From NCBI RefSeq assembly GCF_000003815.2, contig NC_049986.1:6515676-6543432 (forward strand): 27,757 nucleotides of DNA. The letters run 5' to 3'. Numbering within the stretch: position 1 is the first letter of the stretch; each line of letters opens with the position of its first letter. The notes under the pieces are model-generated. The model saw only the letters and a program-made list of their open reading frames with translations, was not told the DNA's origin and searched no databases. The position numbers were made by a program, and so were the translations under genes. The stretch is from Branchiostoma floridae (taxonomy: Eukaryota; Chordata; Leptocardii; Amphioxiformes; Branchiostomatidae). Of this stretch, positions 10,501 through 18,660 are shown piece by piece.

Positions 10501-12417
10501 GGGGTATGTCCCTGGTACAACAAACCTGAACATACTATACATTTCTTTGTTATGACCAGTGGAAGAGTAGATCTTCAGTGAGCTAAACCAGTTTTGAACC
10601 ACTATCACTTTCAGTTTCATTTTCTAACTACTGCATGTTTAAAAAAGCAAGAATAGTACTCTCTGTTCTTGCTGCAACATTCACGGCACAAAAACTGATA
10701 TTTACGCACACTTAAACCTAATGTAAGCGTCACCTTTACGTTAGGTTTAAGCGTTCAGTTTTGGTGCCGTGATTTGAGAGATATGTCTGTATCCTCACCT
10801 GTGTCTGCTGTTGCAGTGATCTGGGAGTAGCCTGTAGGGACGATATCCCTCTCCCCCAGTAGGGCCACATCTGCAAGGACATTGCCACCAACCTGACATA
10901 GAAAATAACACATAAAATTGATACATAACATGTTTGCATCTTTGAAATGTGAAAAGTGAGGGGTATTTTCCTGTGTTAACAAAGTTTTCAGTAGAATGTT
11001 TAGTTTTCAGTCAAAAGACTATACAAGAGGGTTCAAGTGTCAGAACCAGGATCAAAGTATTGCTTTGTAGCAGGGAGGTTAAAGAGAGTCTCTATTTGCC
11101 TCCTTGTTTGTAGGGAAACAACAAATGTGTGTAGCATTGGAAAAATCACAGTTATCGTCTTTTTTATCGATAATATAAAGTTTGACTAGCATGAACAAAG
11201 AGTCAAACCCTTGCAGTAACTGACACTACCTTTGATTTAAAAAATTGATATGTCCGTTAAAGTTTGGAGTGTGTTGTTTGGAGGGACTCACGTTAGCATA
11301 TGCTCTGTTGAAGCAGATGTATCTTGTAACCTTTTTGCCAAAAAACTTGTCAGTCCAGAGGTCACCATCTTTCCCATCTTCTGTCTCACCAAGCTGTGAA
11401 ACAAGGAAGTTTTATACATTAGATATCACAGTAATTACAGGCATGCATCAAATTTAGCATGTGCATCATTCAGTTTCACAGAGAAATTAGTTGTAGGTTG
11501 TCTGTTGTTAAGGACTTCCTTGAATAGGTATTGACTGCAATGGCCAAGTGGGTACGCCCGCAGGTGTTCGACGTCGAATAGCGACGCTTACACTCGTTCG
11601 TAGGTGTGGCGTCGAACATTTGAAATAAACTTCAGTTGAGTCTTTCCATCCAAGGTGTCAGTCACGTCTTTCCGCTGTACGTCTCCAACAGTGTTTTACT
11701 AGCGCTCCTAGTGCCCTCTGTAACAACCCAAACTTAGGGAATCACTACGACCAACACCCCTTCCCTACACAATGGCTAAGTGGATAGGGTGTTCGCCTTG
11801 CTTTCAGTAGGTCGTGAGTTCGATCCCGGTCGAGTCATACCAAAGACTTAGGAAATGACACACACTTTTCTCTGCTTAGCACTCAGCAGTTGGGAAAGAG
11901 TATGGACATGTAAACACCAATACCAGTGGACTAGCCCCCTGCTGGAGTGATTACACAAATGTTGTGTGGCCCAGGGCTACTGAAACAGAGATAGGCGCCA
12001 CCCTTTGCCGCTCTGGGCGGGAAGGACTTTTTAACCAATGAATTGTTGCTAAGAATATGATCTCTAAATGATACCAATTTCATATACCGATATCCTCGAA
12101 AACTAAAAGTCTGTGTGTGTTCCCCAAATTTTCTTTTGTACTGGTTCATGAACTGATACAATATGCATATGTTTTCAACTATTTTGAAAGCATGCGTCAT
12201 ACAGTTGAAATAAATGTACTTAAGACATGCACAACATAAACATGCACAACATACACATGCAACACCTTCAACAAAAGAAGTCATTGTCATAAATGTTACA
12301 CATATTACATGTACTCACTAGTTTAAAACCTTGTGGGCATCTCTCCTTGCCCGATACCACGCAGACCTCGGTGATGGGCGCCTCTACACTGTCCCTGCGG
12401 TCACTTGCGTTGTTCAT
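4541..12417 (-). CDS. MVB12B: ESCRT-I subunit MVB12 (nine exons)
   Basis: MVB12 is an accessory subunit of ESCRT-I, which sorts ubiquitinated cargo into multivesicular bodies. The exons in transcript order are 12319-12417, 11292-11393, 10799-10892, 9824-9953, 7916-8080, 6951-7042, 5641-5699, 5335-5385 and 4541-4600. All introns are GT/AG, the phases agree throughout, and the total is 852 bp or 283 aa (human paralogs are about 270-320). The start is the first ATG, because an in-frame TAA lies upstream at 12475-12477. Residues about 14-150 form the membrane-binding MABP domain, with VSGKERCPQGFKL, KKVTRYICF and ALLGERDIVPTGYSQI. Residues 150-227 are a Pro/Gln-rich linker. Residues about 228-277 form the UMA domain (AVDGIPFEI ... 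YKYDFTAER), which binds the ESCRT-I core. The last exon is read as ending PPNF-stop. It precedes the vertebrate MVB12A/MVB12B split as far as I can judge, so the symbol is approximate. The UTRs are not delimited. Confidence 0.92.
4741..4874. repeat. Fold-back element in MVB12 last intron
   Basis: Imperfect inverted arms lie at 4741-4778 and 4838-4874, sharing ATGAGC, AATGGGTTC and a CTC-rich inner end. They enclose a roughly 60-bp centre that has its own GGCGTT/AACGCC arms. The block sits in the intron between MVB12 exons 8 and 9. It looks like a small non-autonomous fold-back transposon, but I see no clear target-site duplication. Confidence 0.6.
6118..6845. mobile_element. GGCC-ended TIR transposon, copy A (TSD TCA)
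   Basis: This 728-bp element has long terminal inverted repeats. The left end (6118 to about 6204) and right end (about 6767 to 6845) both start GGCC and share an ATTTAATTTCTTGG block, a TTCACGGAT block and a run of AAAATAAAAA. It is flanked on both sides by TCA (6115-6117 and 6846-6848). It contains no transposase frame and lies in the intron between MVB12 exons 6 and 7. A second, similar GGCC terminus lies outside it at about 6902-6926. The 3-bp TNA duplication is compatible with the PIF/Harbinger group, which is an inference. Confidence 0.75.
7060..7245. repeat. Degenerate A/C-rich tandem repeat
   Basis: The segment is built from loosely repeated phrases such as CCTAAACCCACC, CTACTACAT and ACATACACC, with a further patch at about 7470-7540. 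It lies in the MVB12 intron between exons 5 and 6 and looks like an old minisatellite. The unit length is too variable to define by eye. Confidence 0.5.
8321..8385. repeat. Near-perfect 30-bp hairpin in MVB12 intron
   Basis: Arms at 8321-8350 and 8356-8385 are complementary at 28 of 30 positions, and the inner 18 bp are perfect. A five-base ATTTT loop joins them. The hairpin lies in the MVB12 intron between exons 4 and 5, so it would fold in the pre-mRNA. It may be a decayed MITE or a small-RNA precursor. The loop is short for a typical miRNA. Confidence 0.9.
9232..9250 (+). other. G-quadruplex-type motif
   Basis: Four G runs, three to five long, are separated by one- or two-base loops within 19 bases, meeting the usual quadruplex pattern. 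More G runs follow to about 9276. The G-rich strand is the template strand of the surrounding MVB12 intron. Confidence 0.6.
10681..10772. repeat. Fold-back element beside MVB12 exon 3 donor
   Basis: Inverted arms lie at 10681-10726 and 10736-10772. Both arms begin TCACGGCAC, continue with AAAACTGA, and end TTAAACCTAAYGTAA when each is read inward. The left arm has about ten extra bases in the middle. The loop is nine bases. The structure lies 26 bases inside the intron from the exon 3 donor at 10798. Confidence 0.85.
11528..11640 (+). repeat. Possible decayed tRNA-like SINE head
   Basis: An A-box-like TGGCCAAGTGG follows 11540, as in the better preserved SINE 230 bp downstream. The B box is not recognisable. 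The block includes the perfect 12-bp palindrome TTCGACGTCGAA (11567-11578) and a repeated GTCGAACA arm near 11610. I regard it only as a candidate. Confidence 0.3.
11769..12040 (+). mobile_element. tRNA-derived SINE in MVB12 intron 1
   Basis: The head carries a pol III A box, TGGCTAAGTGG (from 11773), and a B box, GAGTTCGATCC (about 11817). A body of about 200 bp follows, with a GCTTAGCACTCAGCAG phrase and a closing CGCTCTGGGCGGGAAGGAC phrase, then a T-rich end. It is inserted antisense to MVB12. The tRNA cloverleaf is decayed, so this is a SINE and not a working tRNA gene. The 3' boundary is approximate and I find no clear target duplication. Confidence 0.7.
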
Positions 12418-12709
12418 GGAAGCTTTAGAGTCCTTCTCAGACGGGCGTTGTGAACAAAAAGTAGCTGTCAAAATTTAGGGAGGGAGGGGGGCGCCTGTCT
12501 GCTAACGGTATTTCCGTAAAACGACTGAAATATTTTCCGCGCTTGTTTCTGTATGAATACCGCTAAAACAATGTCAACTCGCTCAACAGAGGCTCCGGTT
12601 TACGTCCAATCGTGAGCGAAATTCTTCATCTGGCCTAAGAAACCGCGACTATCCGAAGAATTCGGCAAACATTCGTCAAAATTTAGTTTCGGTGTTACTC
12701 CACCCGCAG

Positions 12710-12770
12710 TCCAGGGCACTTCCGGGATAAAATTTCCTGTAGCGCATGCGCACTGTCGTTGTGACGTTGG
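12710..12770. promoter_or_regulatory. Likely MVB12 promoter (ETS and NRF1 motifs)
   Basis: About 300 bp upstream of the MVB12 ATG lie an ETS-type site, CACTTCCGGG (12717-12726), a palindromic NRF1-type site, GCGCATGCGC (12742-12751), and a CRE-like GTGACGTTG (12761-12769). This combination marks housekeeping promoters in many animals. The surrounding 12480-12770 is CpG-rich. The transcription start itself cannot be placed by eye. Confidence 0.6.
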
Positions 12771-13119
12771 GGTTACTAGAGGTCACCCCTCATGTGACTT
12801 TGAGTTTCATATCCATCAAGGACGTATTTTAGATCCATGCGAACGAGCTGTATTTTATCAGCGACCGAGAGGTCGTGTTCAAATGGGCGTTGGTCAACAT
12901 TATCACACGTTGGTGAAGCTAATGTACAAAGACACTTTCGGTATGCTGGCCTTGAAAAGGTGTCTTCTAAATATCTAAACAAGAAACACCTGTAACGTTA
13001 ACGTCGTTAATTTAATGTTATTCAACTTATTACAGAAAATTAGTTAATAGATAAATAAATGAATATGAGTTTTCTCCGCTATTGACAGGCTAAGCCTGAC
13101 AAGCTCGTTCGTTCATTTT

Positions 13120-13187
13120 ATCAAGGACGTTATATAACGTCCTTGATTTTATGGATGACATCCGCGCGCGCATTAGTTTTCGCCTGT
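13120..13187. repeat. 28-bp perfect palindrome plus transposon end
   Basis: Positions 13120-13147 are a perfect palindrome centred on TATA, with arms ATCAAGGACGTTAT. It runs directly into TTTTATGGATGACATCCGCG, which matches the subterminal sequence of the transposon at 13801-13824. This suggests an additional broken end of the same family. Confidence 0.8.
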
Positions 13188-13330
13188 TCACCTCCCCGAG
13201 GCTCCACACAAGTCCGGAAATTGCCGACCCAAAAGGCCAGCATATGCTTGTTTGTCGTAAAACCCCACAAAACGTGCAAATTTTGTAGTTAGTGGTGCTT
13301 CTGCACATGCGTATTGCTTTCCAAGCAGAG

Positions 13331-13468
13331 GTTAGTTTTTTTTAATGTTTTTAGTCGTTTTTATCGGACTTTCTATTTTGCACTATTTTCTTGATGTCTC
13401 GCGGTCGAAAACAGAACAGTACAAAATAGAAAGCCCGACAAAAGCGATTAAAAAGGAAAAAAAAATAA
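13331..13468. repeat. Long imperfect fold-back
   Basis: Two arms of about 62 bp, 13331 to about 13393 and about 13406 to 13468, match in inverted orientation at roughly four of five positions. The shared core is CTTTCTATTTTG. A short GC-rich centre (TCTCGCGG) forms the loop. No coding potential is seen. It is probably a fold-back transposon. Confidence 0.8.
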
Positions 13469-13485
13469 CAGCCGGAGCTAACCAG

Positions 13486-14758
13486 TAACGGGGGGAATCC
13501 AAAGTCCGGTAACATGGCTTTTGTCACTGGCGTACATTTTACTGAGAACCTACCAAAAACAAGTTAAGATCTTGTTGACAACCATATAACTGTGTTTGAA
13601 GCTGTGCAGACATATATTTCATTTAACGGCAGGATTCCGAACTGTAGTTTGACAGCGCGCGAAGGTATTGGCAGGTCACCAGTTAACTTGCGTTTCGGGC
13701 GTCAAACTTGTGACAAGTTGTGTCATATTTTCAATCGTTATCCATTGGGGCTTACCAACTTTGACACATACTCTGACTTTTCAGTTAGGCCACGTTGATT
13801 TGATTATATGGATGACATCCGCGCTCGCACCAATTTTCGGCCATTTCCAAAAAAAAAAAAAATTTTCAACCACACAATAAATTATGCAAAGCAGCTGTAA
13901 AATGAGCACAAATATTCCATAGATTGAAAAAAAAAGTATCAGAAAACAGATAACTAATGCCATAGAATGCCAAAATGAATCTAAAGTCAAAGAATAAGAT
14001 GTGAAAGGACAGAAAGAAAAAAAATCTATTGTTGGTTGGGGGAGATACCAGTACAGAAAATTCAGGTCCAGAGGATCATTTCCAGGTCCGGACATGAACC
14101 TGGACCTGATTGTCTGTGGAAACTTGAGAACTGGCAATACTCAAAACAATGGTAATTGGTCAATTTTGCTACAAAGGAATCTGTTTGGTGGATTATTGGA
14201 CTCCCACTGCATTTCAAAATCCCATCTCCATGTAATAAAGGCTAACTGTCTCTGTACCTTTGACTGTAGAAACTTGGTGCAATTGACTATAAACTCTACT
14301 TGACTTCGCTCTTGTTGTCTTCTTGGCCCCCCGGTTAGACCCCAAATGGCTGCCGACATAGTGTGTCCATTTTGTAATTGGCGAAACCTGTTCCTCTGTT
14401 GTTTTTTTCAGGTCTGTTTTTTTCGGATTGGTCCAAGAAGAAAAAAATGTTTTGCACCCGTATGATGTACTGGTCCCTACACCTAACTGTTGGTATACCA
14501 TACTATGTGTGTTTAGTCCTATGTTCAACCTTCCTGGCCACTTTGATTTCATACTGAAGGCAACTTTTTTTTTTTGCCAAACTTTTTTTTTATTCGCTCG
14601 CTCGCATCAGTTTTGGAGTTCCCGGAGGATGTCATCCATATAATCAAATCAACATGGCCTTATTTACAACAAAGTTTAGTCCATAACAAGTTGTACTTAT
14701 CATGTGCAAAATCTTACCGGAGTTTGGACCCCTACCGGACTTTGGATCCCTCCCGTTA
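13486..14758. repeat. Outer inverted-repeat pair around copy B
   Basis: The 26-bp segments at 13486-13511 and 14733-14758 match in inverted orientation at 24 of 26 positions (TAACGGG ... CCAAAGTCCGGTA). The right side also has a tandem 18-bp variant of the CCGGACTTTGGA phrase. Copy B therefore appears to have inserted into an older inverted-repeat element. Confidence 0.7.
13788..14659. mobile_element. GGCC-ended TIR transposon, copy B (TSD TTA)
   Basis: This 872-bp element has 33-bp terminal inverted repeats (13788-13820 and 14627-14659) with one mismatch. They run from GGCCA at the tip to GGATGACATCC inside. TTA flanks it on both sides (13785-13787 and 14660-14662). Inside the termini lie CGCTCG-type blocks and A or T homopolymers, as in copy A. 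There is no transposase, so it is non-autonomous. A CAGGTCC/GGACCTG repeat lies inside at about 14062-14110. Confidence 0.85.
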
Positions 14759-14869
14759 TGCTACGGCGAACGCGCCATCAACATTTTGATGTCTCAATAT
14801 TCAACTGACCCTGCCGAAGTCAAATCTACTGATTGATATGATTGACATTGTCCGAACTTATGTTGGTAA

Positions 14870-17440
14870 TTTGTTTGTTTGTTTGTTTATTTTTATTTAT
14901 CCAGGGGTACATGTCGCCTGACCGGCGTTTTTCAAAGATCCCTGGGGGGAAACCCCGTACATACATAACAATAAATGATAACAGTTTAAAATCAAATACA
15001 TGGTGACTCAGCAAGAATCGGCAAATGATAACGCAATTTAACTAAGACAAAATAAGGCAAATCAATTGTGCACATTAATCCTAATACAACTCGAAATCAT
15101 AAATGAAATCAAATAAGTAATGGAATTTGCATACCAATGTGAACAGAAAAACAAAGACGTGACATTACATATCAGATCATGTGGTATTCTGTTGTGTAGA
15201 TGGTTTTGAAAGTAGAGATGGATGATGCTGTTCTTAAGTGTGCAGGTAGCGAGTTCCACAAAGCTGCACCGGAAAACGAGAGAGACTTCTTCTTGTATTG
15301 TAACCGTGTTCTTGGTAGTTGAAGCCCCCCCCCCCCCCCCCCCCCCCCCGTGTACTGTGCCGGGTGTGGTGTGAATGTGTGTCAGCAGATGTAGTGAACA
15401 AATGCGATATGTGTGGAGGAAACATACCGTTGAGAGCCTTGAACATGAAAACAGCCTTAGCTCTTCTGTGGTGCTGTGCTACAGGGGTCCAGCCGAGTAA
15501 GTTCAAGAGAGTTTCCCGAGAAGTGTAGTGGTCGCTAATATTACCCTGCCCGCCCTATATTGTAACTTTTGGAGTTTGTCGATGGCCCCTTTACCTCCCT
15601 GGTCCCATACAGTACTGCAATATTGAATGTGGGGGAGGAACAGACTAGTGTAGATTGTCAACAGCGCTTGTCTGTTTAGGTATGGCCTTAAACACTTCAT
15701 GATGCCAATTATCTGCGACAGTTTCTTATTGACATGGAGAAAGTGGTCATTCCACAGTAGGGCCTTGTCTATGACAACTCCTAAGTACTTAAAGGTGCCC
15801 ACTTGCTCCAGCTCTGTGTCATCTACAATGAGCTGCAGTTGCTGGTCAGTAGCTTTGGACTTGTGTGATCCCACCAACATTGATTTGCATTTCAAAGGGT
15901 TTAGGGATAGTTTGTTAGCGACGAACCAGTGCATGAGTCGGGTGCAGTCATTCTGTAGGGTCTCCTGAATTGTCTGTATGCTGCGATGGGAGAAGTAGAC
16001 AATCGTGTCATCTGCATACATAGCTACTCTACATGACTGTACACAATTAGGCAGGTCATTGATATAAACAATAAATAGGAGGGGTCCAAGAATGGACCCC
16101 TGGGGTACTCCACAGGTCACACAGGATGTATTGGATAAGATTGAGTTAACGCAGGTCCGCTGCAATCTACCGGTCAGGTATGATTTGAACCAACTACAAT
16201 CCATTTCGTCGACCCCATAGGCTTTGAGTTTATCCAAAAGAATGTCGTGGTTTAGAGTGTCAAAGGCTCTGGACAGTTCGCAGAAGATCACACCTGTTTG
16301 TTGTTTTTTATCAATTGAGTCAATCCAGTCCTCAGTTACAGAATGCAAGGCAGTTTCACAGGAATGGAGCTTTCTAAAGCCTGACTGACACTGTGAGAGA
16401 AGTCGGTTCTGATTTAGATAACCGTACAGCTGGTTATGGACCACTCGTTCAAGTATTTTAGAAATACTAGACAAGATGGACACTGGGCGGTAATTACTTA
16501 ACATGGTTCTGTCACCTTTTTTGTGGATTGGCATGACTTTGGCCGTCTTCCACTTTTCCGGAAATTCCCCGGAGGTCAGTGACTTGTTTAACAGGTTCGT
16601 AAGTGAGGGGGCAAGGACTTGTGCTCCTGTTTTTAGGAGTCTGTTGTCAATGCTGTCCAGGCCGGTGGCCTTTTTTACATTCAGCTTTGTCAGATGTTCA
16701 GTAACGGCCTCTACTGTGATAGGTGTAAAACTGAACGAGCTGTTAGTCTCGTTCAGAAACTGTGTGGGTGAGAAGGGCGAGACAGTCCTCGAGAGTACAT
16801 CACACAGGTCTTGTATGACTTTATGGAAGAAGTCGTTAAAAGTCTCTGCCATTCCTTTGCTATCAAAAATGCTCAGTCCCTCGTGCTCCAGGTAAGTGAC
16901 AGTGTTATGTGTCTTGTTGGGTAGAAGTGTACGTATTGCCTTCCAAACCCCAGCCTGCCCCCCTTCTGACCCCTGAATTACTGATTGGGCTGCATAACCC
17001 CTTTTAGCCTGCCGACATAAGTAATTTACCCTGTTTTTCATAGCTTTGTAATCAGTCATGTCGGTTGGACTACCTGATCGTTTTGCTTTCTTGTACATAC
17101 TGTCCCTAAGAGCAATGAGATCTCGAAGGTCGCTAGTGAGCCAAGGTGCAGGTGTACCTCTAACTTTGCATTTCTTCAAAGGGGCATGTGTGTTTGCTAC
17201 ACTGGTGACCAACTGTTCCCAGACCTCGACCTGTTCGTCTATAGTTGGGAAGTTATCTATGATATGCCATGGTATTTGTGCAAGGTCCTCGCGATATCTC
17301 GCTTCATTGAATGATTTGTACGCTCTTCTGCTGGTGACCTTAGGTTGTAACCTTGAACTTTTGGTTTGCCGACAAAGTTGCACGTTAACGGGCAAGGCAC
17401 GCGTACCTTCCGCTATCGCCGAAATTATCCTAGCTGTCGG
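14870..17440 (-). mobile_element. 5'-truncated CR1/L2-like LINE
   Basis: The element reads on the minus strand. It keeps the linker and reverse transcriptase, the C-terminal domain, about 300 bp of 3' UTR and a 3' tail of CAAA repeats (TTTG on the plus strand, 14870-14888). The 3' UTR has small hairpins (GGGG/CCCC and CGCC/GGCG) just before the tail, as CR1/L2-clade elements often do. The apurinic endonuclease domain that should precede the linker is missing, so the 5' end stops near 17440, with its exact edge uncertain. No target duplication is evident, which is common for this clade. Confidence 0.9.
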
Positions 17441-17449
17441 GAACTCCAA
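15172..17449 (-). pseudogene. Degenerate LINE ORF2 (reverse transcriptase)
   Basis: An open frame of 648 codons (17449-15503, opening on a non-ATG codon) holds the reverse transcriptase fingers (NYRPVSILSSISKILE, about 319-334), motif A (about 387-400), motif B (GVPQGSILGPLLF, about 447-459) and motif C (MYADDT, 477-482). In motif A the usual catalytic Asp is Glu (FCELSRAFD, residue 391). After residue 640 the frame shifts. The C-terminal domain continues in another frame (LLGWTPVAQHHRRAKAVFMF), is broken again by a C25 tract at 15325-15349, and ends in a third stretch, SLSFSGAALWNSLPAHL, with a TGA at 15172-15174. The copy lacks its endonuclease and cannot be active. Confidence 0.93.
15325..15349. 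repeat. C25 homopolymer inside LINE ORF
   Basis: Twenty-five consecutive C on the plus strand encode a Gly run on the element's strand. The tract separates two conserved parts of the LINE C-terminal domain and shifts the frame. Its length may be uncertain because homopolymers are error-prone to sequence. Confidence 0.95.
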
Positions 17450-18574
17450 ATCCTACGGCAAACTACAATATGAAACTCGGTGCAGAGTTACAAACAGCCC
17501 ATGTATGGTCGCAATAGGCAGTGTGTCTAGTCTGTATCTACGTATACCTGACCGGATATCGTGTGGTCGTGGCCGCGTTGGACAGGTGGCCGCTATAGAC
17601 TATTTCTTAATGCTTGAGTCAATGGGGAAAATCCAAGGGACCGACAAAAAGTGACTGCATGCGCAATGGCCCAGTGGTCACTATGCAAAGGTTGCCTCTT
17701 ATGAAGAAGTTTATTTGCAAGTTCGTGCCCAAGGGCTAATTGCAAGTACATGGTATAAACATAGTAGATATACAAGTGACAATGGGTAGCCATGAACAAT
17801 ATTCTACTCTAATACTAGTGTTGGCTAAAAAGGTTGGGTTTGACTTCTTTTTTGGAAGCAGAGGGAAACGAAAAGCCCCACCTTTTCTAAAATTTATGGG
17901 TTCTGCGATTTCAAGAGAAAAGTGGCTTTCTGTTCGTCTGTCAATGTGGGAAAGTTGGGATAAGTGTGTCTTCTTTAAACAGAATGATTCTTTCTGTTTC
18001 GTTGAATGAACATTTGGAAATGAAATTTGTTTCGTCTCCCACTGCTTTAGATGTACAGTATGCTAATACAGGTTTGACTGTAATACGCATCCATAAAATG
18101 AAGTCAGTGTGGTCTAAATAAAGTTGTTTCTAAAAAAACTTTCTCACTCTACGTTGGTTGAAATAGGAAACATTCTTGCCTCTCTACATGCCCTTTGATC
18201 AGTGCCCTATCTTAAACGACGACTGGCGAAGCGTGGACTACTTACTCGCTGTGGCCTAAGCATTGGGTAGGGAGGGAAGAATAATTTCTCCTCCTAACAT
18301 CTGCTTTAACATTACCCACACTGCACCGGGGCCCAGCTGGCTCCACTAGCATGAATTTTAAATTGTGGGTCGCGGTCGGCCAACTTTGCCCGTCTGATTT
18401 CCCGTTTTCCTCTGTTTTGTCGACTCTTCTGTCCCTAAAAGGAACTGTAAGTATGTGAAGAGCCCTTTCTTTACTTTGACTGAGTGCACACAGAGGGGAC
18501 ATGGCCGATAAATCTGTGTTTGACGAATCGAAGTGGGAGGGGGGCACATGATATTTGGCTCCAAATTATTATGT

Positions 18575-18660
18575 TACCTTCACAGAAGGTACATACTGTT
18601 TTTGCTTTGTTTCTTCTTCTTCTTCTTCTTCTTCTTTTCCGCACAAATAAAAAACATGAA
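18575..18660 (+). repeat. Dispersed repeat with (TTC)n
   Basis: A perfect TACCTTC/GAAGGTA hairpin with a 3-base loop (18575-18591) is followed by eight TTC units (18611-18634) and then an A-rich stretch. The order of palindrome, (TTC)n and A-rich segment resembles a family of interspersed repeats, though I cannot name it. Confidence 0.45.

Larger units (their letters stand above)
12771..14869. other. Repeat-rich intergenic stretch, no gene
   Basis: No frame here looks like a real protein. Open frames inside 13781-14552 run through transposon sequence. The stretch is filled with inverted repeats: a 28-bp palindrome (13120-13147), a 140-bp fold-back (13331-13468), a GGCC-ended transposon (13788-14659) and 26-bp inverted repeats around the latter (13486-13511 and 14733-14758). 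Confidence 0.7.

Noticed and set aside
11771-11843. Functional tRNA gene
   Set aside because: The A and B boxes are good, but the stems do not pair as a cloverleaf and the sequence continues into a SINE body.
12415-12471. Longer N-terminus of MVB12 starting at 12471
   Set aside because: That codon is TTG and an in-frame TAA lies two codons upstream, so the first ATG (12415-12417) is the likely start.
13781-14552. Open frames of 100-118 codons between 13781 and 14552
   Set aside because: They lie inside the GGCC-ended transposon, are low in complexity and have no recognisable domain.
16503-17654. Plus-strand open frames of 130 and 198 codons
   Set aside because: They run antisense through the LINE reverse transcriptase frame and show no protein family; they are shadows.
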